Assembly: GCF_002849615.1 (NCBI RefSeq)
Contig: NZ_PDNV01000017.1
Coordinates: forward strand, 1 to 38,190
Source: Pollutimonas nitritireducens
Lineage (GTDB): Bacteria > Pseudomonadota > Gammaproteobacteria > Burkholderiales > Burkholderiaceae_B
Length of the DNA stretch: 38,190 nucleotides
Direction: 5' to 3'
Shown: positions 19,028 through 27,185 of the stretch, one piece after another
Numbering within the stretch: position 1 is the first letter of the stretch
How the letters are laid out: each line of letters begins with the position of its first letter
Translations under genes and position numbers: made by a program
The notes under the pieces: generated by a model
The model's database searches: none
What the model saw: the letters and a program-made list of their open reading frames with translations, nothing else
What the model was told of the DNA's origin: nothing

Positions 19028-19570
19028 TCAGGCGTAGGCTTGCAGTTCGTCATTGATGGGCGTCTTGGCCAGATTGTTGGCGTAGTTGCATAGTGTTGCC
19101 AAGCTGACGCCCAGCACCACCTCCAGCGCGTTGGCCTGGGTGTAGCCGGCCGCGAGGAAATCGTTTAACTGGCTATCGGAGACCTGGCCTTTGTTTTCCA
19201 TGACGGCGACGGTGAACAATGCCAGTGCATTGAGTTTCGGGTCGCTTAGGGCCTGGGTGTTGCGCAGCGCGTGAATCGCTTCTTCGGGCATGGCAAGTTT
19301 TTTGCGCGCAATGGCAGTATGGCCCGCCACGCAGAAGCCGCAGCCATTGAGCGTTGCGGCGGTAATCTGGATGACTTCACGTTCGGCGCCTGACAATCCG
19401 GTGCGCGCATTGATGGCGCCCACGACCTGGTATGTCTCGAGCGCCGTCGGGGCGTTGGCCAGCACGCCTATCAGGTTAGGCAGGAAGCCGTTGTTTTTAC
19501 GCGCAACTTCGAGGCGCTCCTTGGATTCGGCGGGAGCGGAGTCTACGGTTTGAATGGTGATGCGGCTCAT
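19028..19570 (-). CDS. AhpD/carboxymuconolactone decarboxylase-like protein
   Basis: A 180-residue all-helical protein of the AhpD/CMD superfamily, with the redox motif ITAATLNGCGFCVAGHTAIARK: CxxC plus the proton-relay His, and the preceding Glu of AhpD-like peroxidases in EREVIQ. Such proteins reduce peroxides with a thiol partner or act as redox helpers. It is the first gene of the operon, 32 bp upstream of the flavoprotein gene, and would protect against peroxide leaked by a flavin oxygenase or act on a peroxidic intermediate. CMD-like proteins are known beside SfnB-like flavoproteins in sulfur-scavenging clusters. Confidence 0.9.
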   Translation of the reverse strand: MSRITIQTVDSAPAESKERLEVARKNNGFLPNLIGVLANAPTALETYQVVGAINARTGLSGAEREVIQITAATLNGCGFCVAGHTAIARKKLAMPEEAIHALRNTQALSDPKLNALALFTVAVMENKGQVSDSQLNDFLAAGYTQANALEVVLGVSLATLCNYANNLAKTPINDELQAYA

Positions 19571-19766
19571 TTTACGTTTCTTGATCCAGGTTTATATTCC
19601 TTTGAAGTCTAATGGCGTCTGGATTAATTAGAAACGAATATATAGATATTTGGTTATACGTTTAAGTTATCTGGCGTGGTGCGATCGCACGAGATTTTCC
19701 CGCGAACGGAACCCGTGGCCTATGATCCGGGTGTCGAGTGCATCACGGTACCAACAGGGAGACATT
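19571..19766. promoter_or_regulatory. Divergent AT-rich promoter region
   Basis: This 196-bp spacer separates the AhpD-like gene (minus) from the spermidine-synthase-like gene (plus). It is AT-rich at 19618-19672, as expected for promoters, and holds a perfect 12-bp palindrome GTGCGATCGCAC at 19679-19690. No -35/-10 pair can be assigned with confidence. The palindrome could be an operator, but it also resembles a random GATC-centred dyad. Confidence 0.35.
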
Positions 19767-20657
19767 ATGAAATCTGGACACCGCCGCTTTCGATGGCCTG
19801 CCTTGCTCGGACTGGCCCTGGCCGCGTGTTCCGCGGTATTGGTCACCTACTCGCTGTCCAATTCGCTGTCCCCGCGACTCGTTCATACTGAGCCATCCGA
19901 ATTCGCACCCGTACTCGTCATCGACGAGTATGGTCAACGCTGCATGAATTTCGAGAAAATCAAAGACAGGGGCCGCCAGACCTGTTTCGATGTCAGCGAC
20001 CCCGACGTAATGGTTTTCGACTACACCCGCATGATGACAAGCGCGCTTTTCGTGAAGCCTGATCCGCGCAATGTACTGATGGTGGGCTTGGGCGGCGGCA
20101 CCATCCCGATTGCCCTGGCAAAAATTCTTCCTGATGCTGTGGTCGACACGGTGGAGATTGACCCGGCAGTCCTGCGGGTGGCCGAAGCGTATTTTGGCTT
20201 CAAGCAAGGGGCTCGACAGCGAGTGTTTGTGGGCGACGGACGCGCTTTTATCGAAAAGGCGCAGCGTGAAGGCCGGACCTACGATCTGGTGATGCTGGAT
20301 GCGTTCGATGTCGATTACATTCCGGCCCATCTGCTTACCCGGGAATTCCTTCAACATCTGCGTGCCATTCTGACGCCTGACGGCGTAGTGGTGGCCAATA
20401 CTTTCACCAACTCCACCATGTATGAGCGGGAATCAGCGACCTATGCCGCCGTGTTCGGCGAATTTTTCAACTTGCGCGCGGGCAACCGGGTGATTATTGC
20501 AAGTCGGGGACCGCTGCCGGACGATGGTGTCTTGAAAAAAAACGCGGCTGCGCTGGCGCACGCCTTGAAGCCCTTTGGCATCGATGTGGAGCGCGAGCTG
20601 CAGCGCTTCTCGAGGCATCGTGACTGGAGCGCTGATGCCGCCGTGCTGACCGACTAA
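19767..20657 (+). CDS. Spermidine synthase-like methyltransferase-fold lipoprotein
   Basis: A 296-residue protein. The N-terminus has a basic stretch and hydrophobic segment ending LAAC (C21), a fair lipobox, so it may be membrane-anchored. Then comes a Rossmann methyltransferase fold with VLMVGLGGGTIPIALAKILP (SAM/dcSAM-binding loop), DTVEIDP, VGDGRAFI and VMLDAFD (the D-x-F-D of polyamine synthases). Similar proteins are common in proteobacteria, but most are not proven polyamine synthases, and a secreted or anchored form could not easily reach cytosolic SAM. The ATG at 19767 behind AGGGAG is chosen over an upstream in-frame start at 19650. It appears monocistronic. Confidence 0.8.
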   Translation: MKSGHRRFRWPALLGLALAACSAVLVTYSLSNSLSPRLVHTEPSEFAPVLVIDEYGQRCMNFEKIKDRGRQTCFDVSDPDVMVFDYTRMMTSALFVKPDPRNVLMVGLGGGTIPIALAKILPDAVVDTVEIDPAVLRVAEAYFGFKQGARQRVFVGDGRAFIEKAQREGRTYDLVMLDAFDVDYIPAHLLTREFLQHLRAILTPDGVVVANTFTNSTMYERESATYAAVFGEFFNLRAGNRVIIASRGPLPDDGVLKKNAAALAHALKPFGIDVERELQRFSRHRDWSADAAVLTD

Positions 20658-20797
20658 TACGTATCAGTGGTTTATGGCTGTTGGTTGACAACAAAGGGAT
20701 AGGCGCCCGGCTTCACCGTTCGCAATGGCGATCGTGTCGTTTCCTCCTTCCGTACGTTAACGTCTTTTTCTATGATCATTCTCTGTGTCCGTTAACC

Positions 20798-21784
20798 TTA
20801 TTCAGTCTTGATGTTAGCCGCTTTGACGGTGTCACCCCAGAGCTTGTAGTCCGATACCAGAAAATCGGCGAAGTCTTTTGAATTTCTCGGATTGATCTCC
20901 AGGCCACCGGTTGTCAATGCATCGATCACGTCTTTCGTCTTGACGGCTTCCAGCGCCGCCTTCGCTAGCGTGTCGATGGCTGGCTGCGGCGTATTGGCGG
21001 GTGCCAGGATTCCGATCCATGGGGCGGCAACGACGTCGATGCCTTGCTCTTTCAAGGTGGGGACATCGGGTGCACCGCCAAAGCGCTTGGGCGCGCCCAA
21101 GCCCATCATTTTCACCTTGCCTGCATCGGCATTGGGTTTTGCCAGACTAAGCGGCACGAACAAGGCGTCGACCTGGCCGGCCATAAGCGCCGTCATTGCC
21201 GGAGCGGCGCCGGTATAGGGCACGTGCAGGATGTCCAGTCCCTGGTTGACGTTAAGCATTTCCATGGCGACGTGGCTGGAGCTGCCCACACCCCATGAGG
21301 CATAAGTCAGCAGTCCAGGTTTATCTTGTGCCAGCTTAATGAATTCCTTGATATTGTTTACGCCGAGCTTGGCGTTGATGACCAGGGCATAGGGCAGGTA
21401 GCCAATCTGTGCCACAGGCAGGAAATCCTTGCGCGCATCGTAGGAGATTTTTGGATAGACATGAGGGTTGATGGTGTGGGTGTCGGCTGCCGTCATCACC
21501 AATGTGTAGCCATCGGGCTTGGCGCGTGCTACGGCTTCCGAACCTATCATGCCGCTCGCACCTGGCCGATTTTCCACAATGACGGACTCATGCATGGCCG
21601 CGCTCATGCCATTCGCCACTGCGCGCGTCAACACATCCGTGCCCCCTCCAGCGTTATACGGAACGACGATCTTGATCGGCCGTTCCGGATACGCGGCATG
21701 GGCGCTGGTGCACACGGCCATCGTCAACGCCGCGGCGATGCCGGCCAAGGATTGCAGCGTTGGTTTAAGGTTATTGCGTGACAT
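20798..21784 (-). CDS. Bug (TctC-family) periplasmic receptor A
   Basis: A 328-residue receptor with signal peptide (LAGIAAALTMAVCTSAHA) and the Bug landmarks YPERPIKIVVPYNAGGGTDVLTRAV, VIVENRPGASGMIGSEAVARAKPDGYTL and YASWGVGSSSHVAMEMLN. Bug proteins bind carboxylates such as citrate, glutamate, nicotinate or aromatic acids and usually feed TctAB permeases. No TctA or TctB gene is in the window. GGTAGGAG precedes the ATG. It is the last gene of the long minus operon beginning at 26973, separated from the next receptor by 231 bp, so it may also have its own promoter. Confidence 0.92.
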   Translation of the reverse strand: MSRNNLKPTLQSLAGIAAALTMAVCTSAHAAYPERPIKIVVPYNAGGGTDVLTRAVANGMSAAMHESVIVENRPGASGMIGSEAVARAKPDGYTLVMTAADTHTINPHVYPKISYDARKDFLPVAQIGYLPYALVINAKLGVNNIKEFIKLAQDKPGLLTYASWGVGSSSHVAMEMLNVNQGLDILHVPYTGAAPAMTALMAGQVDALFVPLSLAKPNADAGKVKMMGLGAPKRFGGAPDVPTLKEQGIDVVAAPWIGILAPANTPQPAIDTLAKAALEAVKTKDVIDALTTGGLEINPRNSKDFADFLVSDYKLWGDTVKAANIKTE

Positions 21785-22015
21785 GTGGTCTCCTACCTGG
21801 ATTCATCCGGTTGTTGAGCGCGACCGACAATCGGCGGAGTCGGCCTGCTTTTTCCAACGCCATTCCCAAGTAGGAATGACATTTCTTTATCGGAATATCC
21901 TAGAGGTGGACATGTTCACGGGTCAAGACGATTCAAGAGAAATAGGTATTCGAAATTCGTGTTCAATGGCGATATCGATAAAGCGGTTACCGCCATTTCG
22001 CTTAGTCCGTATTGG
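21785..22015 (-). promoter_or_regulatory. Spacer between two Bug genes with a small dyad
   Basis: A 231-bp gap inside the minus-strand gene series is large compared with the others. It holds CATTCC-N6-GGAATG at 21861-21878, a short dyad on the upstream side of receptor A that could be an operator. No promoter boxes are clear. The gap suggests receptor A can be expressed separately. Confidence 0.3.
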
Positions 22016-22987
22016 TTACTGCATCTTGACCCCGGCCTCTTTGATTATCTTTTGCCACTGGACCAGCTCTTTGTCTATGTGCTGGCCGAACTCCTGGGGT
22101 GTCGAAGCAACCACTTCATAACCGTAGCCGGCCAGTTGTTTCTTGATCTCGGGATCCGTTGCCGCCGCCGCAAAGGCCTTGTTCAATTTCTCCACGACAG
22201 GCTGGGGCGTTTTTGCGGGGGCAAGAATACCGTACCAGCCATTGACCACGAAATCCGGAAAACCGGACTCCGCCACGGTGGGCACGTCGGGCAGCAGGGC
22301 GGATCGCTTGGCGCCAGTGACGGCCAGAGCCTTCAGTTTGCCGGCCTTTACTTGCGGCAGCGACGTGGAGATGCTGTCGAACATCAGCGATACGTCGCCC
22401 GCCAGCAGGGCGACGACGGCAGGGCCGCTACCTTTGTAAGGGATATGAAGCATGTTGATATTGGCCGTCGACTTGAACATTTCAGCAGCGAGGTGGCTGG
22501 TGTTACCGTTACCAGCCGAGGCAAAAGTCAGGGTGCCGGGGTTGGTTTTGGCGTACGAGACAAGCTCCTGCATGGTGTTCGCGGGTGTTTTCTTGGGGGC
22601 TGCAACCAGCAACGGCAATGTTGCCACGAGCGACACCGGTGTGAAGTCCTTGCGGGTGTCGTAAGGCAGGTCGGGGTAGAGGCTAGCGTTGATGGCATGC
22701 GCTGCCAGGACCATGAGTATTGTGTGGCCATCGGGCTTGGCGCGTGCCAGTTGCGCGGTAGCGATGGAGCCGCCGGCGCCCGCTTTGTATTCCAGCACTA
22801 CAGGTTGCCCCAATGCAGCCTGTAGTTTTTCGGTCAAAGGCCTTGCCAGCATGTCGGCGCTGCCACCAGGAGGATAGGGAATCAACAGTTTGATTGGCTG
22901 ATTCGGGAAGTCCTGTGCGTGTACGGTGCCGGCAAGGACCAGTGCGGCGATGGCGGCAATACGGCCGATGGTGTTTACTTTATGCAT
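22016..22987 (-). CDS. Bug (TctC-family) periplasmic receptor B
   Basis: A 323-residue receptor. It has a signal peptide ending TVHA before QDFPNQPIKLLIPYPPGGSADMLARPL, then VVLEYKAGAGGSIATAQLARAKPDG and FASAGNGNTSHLAAEMF. The usual ENRPGA motif is EYKAGA here, a mild departure at the ligand lip. CAGGAG lies 7-8 nt before the ATG. It starts 57 bp after the CoA-transferase B-subunit gene and so belongs to the same operon; its ligand is probably the acid activated by that transferase. Confidence 0.92.
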   Translation of the reverse strand: MHKVNTIGRIAAIAALVLAGTVHAQDFPNQPIKLLIPYPPGGSADMLARPLTEKLQAALGQPVVLEYKAGAGGSIATAQLARAKPDGHTILMVLAAHAINASLYPDLPYDTRKDFTPVSLVATLPLLVAAPKKTPANTMQELVSYAKTNPGTLTFASAGNGNTSHLAAEMFKSTANINMLHIPYKGSGPAVVALLAGDVSLMFDSISTSLPQVKAGKLKALAVTGAKRSALLPDVPTVAESGFPDFVVNGWYGILAPAKTPQPVVEKLNKAFAAAATDPEIKKQLAGYGYEVVASTPQEFGQHIDKELVQWQKIIKEAGVKMQ

Positions 22988-23044
22988 GGCTTGTCTCCTG
23001 GAGGTGAAGGGGATGCCGGTGGCGGCCCTTCGTGCTGTTATGGT

Positions 23045-23743
23045 CTACACGAGCGTAGGTACTCCTTCCTGCGTTAAGGAAATCGTCTTGATATCCGGCG
23101 ATGCATAAAGCGCTGCTCCGGTGAGTTTCTGCAAGTCGTCGAGGGCAAGGCCGTCGACGATGGCGCGCACCGTGAATTTTCCTTCATGGACATCGACGAT
23201 GGCCAGATTGGTATACACGGTGTCCACAACTCCCATGCCGGTGAGAGGATACGAGCATTTTTCCAGCAGCCTGTGTTCACCTTGCTTGGTGGTGTGGTCC
23301 ATGGTGACGAAGACGTGCTTGGCGCCTATGGCCAGGTCCATGGCTCCGCCTATGGCGGGGATGGCATCGGGCGCGTCGGTGATCCAGTTTGCCAGGTCGC
23401 CGTTGGGAGCAACCTGGAAGCCGCCAAGCACAGAGTAATCGAGGTGGCCACCGCGCATCATTGCAAACGAAATCGTGTGTTCGGTGATCGAGGCGCCGGG
23501 CAACAAGGTGACCGGAACGCGGCTGGCGTTGATCAAGTCCGGATCAATGTCGTCGTCCTGCGCTTTCGGACCCATGCCCAGTATGCCGTTTTCGCTGTGC
23601 ATCAGGATTTCGCGGTCCGGTGGCAAGTAGTCGGCAACGAGGGTCGGCATGCCTATGCCCAGGTTCACGGTGGAGCCGTCGGGTATGTCTTGCGCCACCA
23701 GCTGCGCGATTTGATGGCGATTCAAGGTAAGGGACTTAGTCAT
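23045..23743 (-). CDS. 3-oxoacid/3-oxoadipate CoA-transferase, B subunit (PcaJ type)
   Basis: A 232-residue family I CoA-transferase beta subunit. It has DIPDGSTVNLGIGMPTLVADYLP, the catalytic Glu in LMHSENGILGMGP, SFAMMRGGHLDYSVLGGFQV and AIPAIGGAMDLAIGAKHVFV. These follow PcaJ/CatJ and ScoB closely. With the A subunit it moves CoA between succinyl-CoA and a carboxylic acid through a glutamyl-CoA intermediate. It overlaps the A-subunit gene by 8 bp. The true acid could be 3-oxoadipate, another 3-oxoacid or a pathway-specific acid. Confidence 0.92.
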   Translation of the reverse strand: MTKSLTLNRHQIAQLVAQDIPDGSTVNLGIGMPTLVADYLPPDREILMHSENGILGMGPKAQDDDIDPDLINASRVPVTLLPGASITEHTISFAMMRGGHLDYSVLGGFQVAPNGDLANWITDAPDAIPAIGGAMDLAIGAKHVFVTMDHTTKQGEHRLLEKCSYPLTGMGVVDTVYTNLAIVDVHEGKFTVRAIVDGLALDDLQKLTGAALYASPDIKTISLTQEGVPTLV

Positions 23744-24410
23744 GTTGCCTGCCTGCCAGAACGACGGTTTGAACGAAGATGGCCTGCGTCATGACCTGTT
23801 CGGGCGGAATATCGCCCGTCTGGACAATGGCATCGACTTGCGCAATGGTGTGTCGAGCTGCCATACACATGACCGGATTGAAGTTGCGGGCGGCGAGACG
23901 ATAGGTGAGGTTGCCGAGACGGTCGCCCTGGAAGGCCCTTATCAGGGCGAAGTCGGCAGACAAGGGCTGTTCGAGCACGTAACCTTTGCCGTCGACGATG
24001 CGCGTTTCCTTGCCGTCGGCAACCCGCGTGCCATAGCCCGTAGGCGTAAAGAAGGGTCCCAGTCCGGCACCGGCCGCCCGCATGCGTTCAGCCAGGGTTC
24101 CCTGCGGCACGCATTCCAGCTCGACTTTTCCCGCCCGATAGGCCTGGGCGAATATCTCGGCGTTGGGTGGTCGGGGATGCGAGCAGATGACTTTACGCAC
24201 GCGCCCGGCGGCGATCAGTTTGGCAATGCCGCGATCTCCTGCCCCGGCGTTATTGCTGACCACAGTCAGGTCCGTGGTTTCTTGCTCAAGCAAGGCATCG
24301 ATGAGCTCAAAAGGGATACCTGCATCGCCGAACCCGCCGATCAATACGCTTGCCCCATCGGGAATTGTTTGCACGGCTTCGGCAAGGGACGACTTAATCT
24401 TGTTGATCAT
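23736..24410 (-). CDS. 3-oxoacid/3-oxoadipate CoA-transferase, A subunit (PcaI type)
   Basis: A 224-residue alpha subunit starting MINKIKSSLAEAVQTIPDGA, with the glycine loop VLIGGFGDAGIPFELIDAL, VVSNNAGAGDRGIAKLI and ELECVPQGTLAERMRAAGAG. This is the PcaI/CatI/ScoA pattern that binds CoA. Its ATG at 24410 directly follows the TAA of the upstream Bug gene, and its ribosome site (CAGGAAAT) lies in the last codons of that gene, so a receptor and a transferase are translationally coupled. That supports a shared substrate. Confidence 0.92.
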   Translation of the reverse strand: MINKIKSSLAEAVQTIPDGASVLIGGFGDAGIPFELIDALLEQETTDLTVVSNNAGAGDRGIAKLIAAGRVRKVICSHPRPPNAEIFAQAYRAGKVELECVPQGTLAERMRAAGAGLGPFFTPTGYGTRVADGKETRIVDGKGYVLEQPLSADFALIRAFQGDRLGNLTYRLAARNFNPVMCMAARHTIAQVDAIVQTGDIPPEQVMTQAIFVQTVVLAGRQHD

Positions 24411-25379
24411 TTAATTTCCTGCGGACAGATTGGCGGCCTTGACGGTTTTCTCCCAGCGTGCGCGTTCGGCGGCGATATACTCCGCAAACTCCACAGGGGT
24501 GTTGCCGCCCGCCGTTCCACCCATTTGCTTGAAGCGCGTCTGGATTTCCGGAGTGTCCAGTGCCGCCTTGGCACCGGCATGAATCTTGTCGATGACCTCC
24601 TGTGGAGTGCCCTTGGGAGCAAGCAAGCCGAACCATGCGGTGACGACCATGTCGGCGACGCCAGCTTCGGCCATGGTGGGCACGTCGGGAAGTTCGGGCA
24701 CACGTTTATCGCTGGTCACGGCCAGTGCGCGAAACTTGCCGGCCTGGATAAAGGAAAGTGAGCTGGGCAGGTTGTCGATCATGAAATCGAACTGATTGCC
24801 CAGCAATGCCGTGACGGCGGGGCCGGCGCCCTTGTAGGCGACGTGGGCGGCATCGATGCCGGCGCGCTGCTTGAACATTTCCCCGGACAAGTGGGGCGAC
24901 TGGCCTACGCCGGAACTGCCGAACGTGCCTCCCTGGGATTTCTCCTTGGTGATCCTGATGAGGTCCTTGACGCTTTTTGCCGGTGATTCAGCATTGACGA
25001 CCAGGACATTGGGCACTGAGATCACCAGTGTGATCGGTGCGAAATCGTCCGGCGTGTACGGCAAGTCTTTGTACATGCTGTAGTTGATCGCATTGGGACC
25101 GATATTGCCCATGATCAAGGTGTAGCCGTCTGGCTGCGCCCGTACCAATGCCTGCGAACCAATGATACCGGCCGCTCCCGCACGATTTTCGATGACGACC
25201 GATGTTCCCAGATTCTTGGCGAGCTTCTCGCTGATCAAGCGGGCTGACATATCGGTGGTGCCCCCAGGGGCGGCAGGAACAATGATGGTGATGGGTTTCT
25301 CGGGCCACGCCGCGTGGGCGGAAACCGGAACGGCGAATGCGAGGGCAGCGAGCAGCTGCGAGAATCGGGTAGGGATCAT
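24411..25379 (-). CDS. Bug (TctC-family) periplasmic receptor C
   Basis: A 322-residue receptor with signal peptide (LLAALAFAVPVSAHA) and AWPEKPITIIVPAAPGGTTDMSARLI, VVIENRAGAAGIIGSQALVRAQPDGYTL and GTFGSSGVGQSPHLSGEMF. The ATG at 25379 with AAGGA upstream is preferred over an open start at 25409. It lies 26 bp after the thiolase-like gene and abuts the CoA-transferase A gene, so it is embedded in the catabolic operon. It therefore probably binds the pathway substrate. Confidence 0.92.
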   Translation of the reverse strand: MIPTRFSQLLAALAFAVPVSAHAAWPEKPITIIVPAAPGGTTDMSARLISEKLAKNLGTSVVIENRAGAAGIIGSQALVRAQPDGYTLIMGNIGPNAINYSMYKDLPYTPDDFAPITLVISVPNVLVVNAESPAKSVKDLIRITKEKSQGGTFGSSGVGQSPHLSGEMFKQRAGIDAAHVAYKGAGPAVTALLGNQFDFMIDNLPSSLSFIQAGKFRALAVTSDKRVPELPDVPTMAEAGVADMVVTAWFGLLAPKGTPQEVIDKIHAGAKAALDTPEIQTRFKQMGGTAGGNTPVEFAEYIAAERARWEKTVKAANLSAGN

Positions 25380-25405
25380 ATTTGTTCGTCCTTGGTGGTT
25401 TCTGG

Positions 25406-26578
25406 TCAAAGTGACGCCTGCGTGCCGAGTATGGCCGTTGATTGGCTGGACAGTGTGCCGCCATTGCCATGCACCACGGCGGTGTGCGCATTCGGGATCT
25501 GGCGTTCGCCGCAGCTGTCGCGCAGCTGCCTTACCGCTTCAATCATGATGAAAATACCGTACATGCCGGGGTGTATGCACGAGAGTCCGCCGCCATTGGT
25601 GTTCACTGGCAGGCGACCGCCGGGGGCAATACCGCCATTGCTCACGAAATCGCCGCCTTCGCCTTTCTTGCAGAAGCCGAGGTCCTCAAGAAAGAGAATG
25701 GTATTGATGGTGAAGGCGTCGTAGAGTTCGACCACGTCGATGTCTTTGGGCGTGAGGCCAGCCATTTCAAAGGCGATGCGCCCGGACTGCTGCGCGGCCG
25801 TCACGGTAAGGTCAGCCATCGACGATATCTGCCGATTCCAGACAGCGGTGGAGCTGCCCAACACATAGACCGGTTTCTGCTTGAGATCCTTGGCCCGATC
25901 GGCCCGTACGAGCACATAGGCGCCCGCGCCATCGGTGACCAGGCAGCAGTCGCGTACCGACAGGGGGTCTGACACCATGCGCGACGACAGAACTTCCTCG
26001 ATGGTCAACGGGTCGCGCTGTGTTGCTTCCGGATTCATCTGGGCCCAGCGGCGTGCTGCCACTGCCACTTCCGCCAGGTGCTCGCGGCGTGTGCCATATT
26101 GGTGCATGTGGCGCGCGGCCACCAGCGCATAGGAGCTTAAGGGGTTCAAGGGGTTGTAGGGGGCTTCGTAGGGCTGGGGATCCAGCTTGCGTCGAGCGTT
26201 GGCGATTTCGGCGCGACCGATGGTGGACGTGCGCTGGGTGCTGCCGTAGCAGACCAATACCGCATTGCATTGGCCGGATTCCAGTGCCTGCAGCGCCGGC
26301 ATAAGATGCGCGACGAAGCTGGATCCCCCCAGCATGGTGCTGTCGATGAAGGTCGGTTTGATGCCCAGGTGCTCGATGACGGGCATGGCCCACATGGTGG
26401 CCGTTACGCTGGCGGTGGCGATGCCGTCGATATCCTGCATGGTGAGTCCTGCGTCGGCCACGGCCCGCTGCGCCGCCTGAACCAGGATTTCCATCTCGGT
26501 GTAGCCGTGCGCCTGCCCCAGGCCTGCCTGGCCGACACCCGCTATGGCCACAGCGCCGCGAAGTTTCTTGTTGATCAT
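25406..26578 (-). CDS. Thiolase-fold protein lacking catalytic Cys, probable retro-aldolase or lyase
   Basis: A 390-residue SCP-X-type thiolase-fold protein. It has AIAGVGQAGLG at the N-terminus and NGGGLSCIHPGMYG (327-340) near the C-terminus with H336. The position of the nucleophilic Cys reads LGGSSF (83-88), with Ser for Cys, and the second Cys region reads VVHGNGG (368-374), also without Cys. Claisen condensation or thiolysis is therefore unlikely. Ltp2-type steroid side-chain aldolases are Cys-less thiolase-fold proteins that need a DUF35 partner; the DUF35 gene here overlaps by 4 bp (ATGA). The ATG at 26578 is used; a longer open frame to 26878 runs over the partner gene. Confidence 0.85.
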   Translation of the reverse strand: MINKKLRGAVAIAGVGQAGLGQAHGYTEMEILVQAAQRAVADAGLTMQDIDGIATASVTATMWAMPVIEHLGIKPTFIDSTMLGGSSFVAHLMPALQALESGQCNAVLVCYGSTQRTSTIGRAEIANARRKLDPQPYEAPYNPLNPLSSYALVAARHMHQYGTRREHLAEVAVAARRWAQMNPEATQRDPLTIEEVLSSRMVSDPLSVRDCCLVTDGAGAYVLVRADRAKDLKQKPVYVLGSSTAVWNRQISSMADLTVTAAQQSGRIAFEMAGLTPKDIDVVELYDAFTINTILFLEDLGFCKKGEGGDFVSNGGIAPGGRLPVNTNGGGLSCIHPGMYGIFIMIEAVRQLRDSCGERQIPNAHTAVVHGNGGTLSSQSTAILGTQASL

Positions 26579-26973
26579 AGCTTTGTCTCCGCCTGGGTGA
26601 ATACGACCATCTTGCCTTCTTCGGTTTCGGTGATCCGGGCAGACACGGGCATGCCGATGGTGACGGCATCGGGCGCAACATCGTCGACGCGCGACATCAT
26701 GCGTGGCCCTTCGGCCAAGTCGACAAGGACGACGTTGTAGTCGCCGCCGTGCTCGGGCTTGCGTCGGACGACTGTTGTGGAATACACCACGCCCTGGCCG
26801 GAAGGCTTGAACCATTCGAGCTGGTCCGAGCCGCAATGTGGACAGATCATGCGGGGGTAGAAAATTCCTCGCGTGCACGACAGGCAGCGTTGAATCAGAA
26901 AGTTACCTTGGTCCAGCTGCTCGCGATAGTACTTATCTGCGCCTGCAGCCGGAGTCGATGTTGCGTCCGACAT
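26575..26973 (-). CDS. Zn-ribbon/OB-fold (DUF35) partner of the thiolase-like protein
   Basis: A 132-residue protein with a rubredoxin-like zinc ribbon, C30 and C33 in RCLSC and C44 and C47 in CPHCG, followed by an OB-fold (about 55-130). DUF35 proteins bind thiolase-fold partners and help present CoA esters; ChsH2 serves this role with Ltp2 in steroid side-chain removal. GGAGGA precedes the ATG. It is the first gene of the long minus operon and diverges from the SDR gene across 212 bp. Confidence 0.9.
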   Translation of the reverse strand: MSDATSTPAAGADKYYREQLDQGNFLIQRCLSCTRGIFYPRMICPHCGSDQLEWFKPSGQGVVYSTTVVRRKPEHGGDYNVVLVDLAEGPRMMSRVDDVAPDAVTIGMPVSARITETEEGKMVVFTQAETKL

Positions 26974-27185
26974 GCTTGTGTCTCCTCCAATCGTTGGACG
27001 TCCATTGTCGGCCTGGGTTGCCGCGACGGGAATCTCGTTTTAGTTAGGCCCGTGTTTTGCGCTCATTAAGTAATTGCCCACACTTAATTCCCGGTTAAGA
27101 CGCTCTTTATGAAAACGGAGTTGAAGCCCGGGGTGAATTCCTCTACTGTAAATGACAGAAAAAACCAGACACAGGAGTATCACGA
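26974..27185. promoter_or_regulatory. Divergent promoter region of the two catabolic operons
   Basis: This 212-bp spacer separates DUF35 (minus) from SDR (plus) and must drive both operons. AT-rich words lie around 27061-27110 with TAAG-type repeats (ttaagtaatt, cttaattccc, gttaagac). AGGAG precedes the SDR ATG. TTGAAG at 27121-27126 could be a -35 but the matching -10 is poor. No regulator gene is adjacent; the nearest, LysR, is 8 kb away. Confidence 0.4.

Noticed and set aside
19679-19690. GTGCGATCGCAC palindrome as a defined operator
   Set aside because: GATC-centred palindromes of this size recur by chance or as methylation sites; no second copy nearby to support a regulator.
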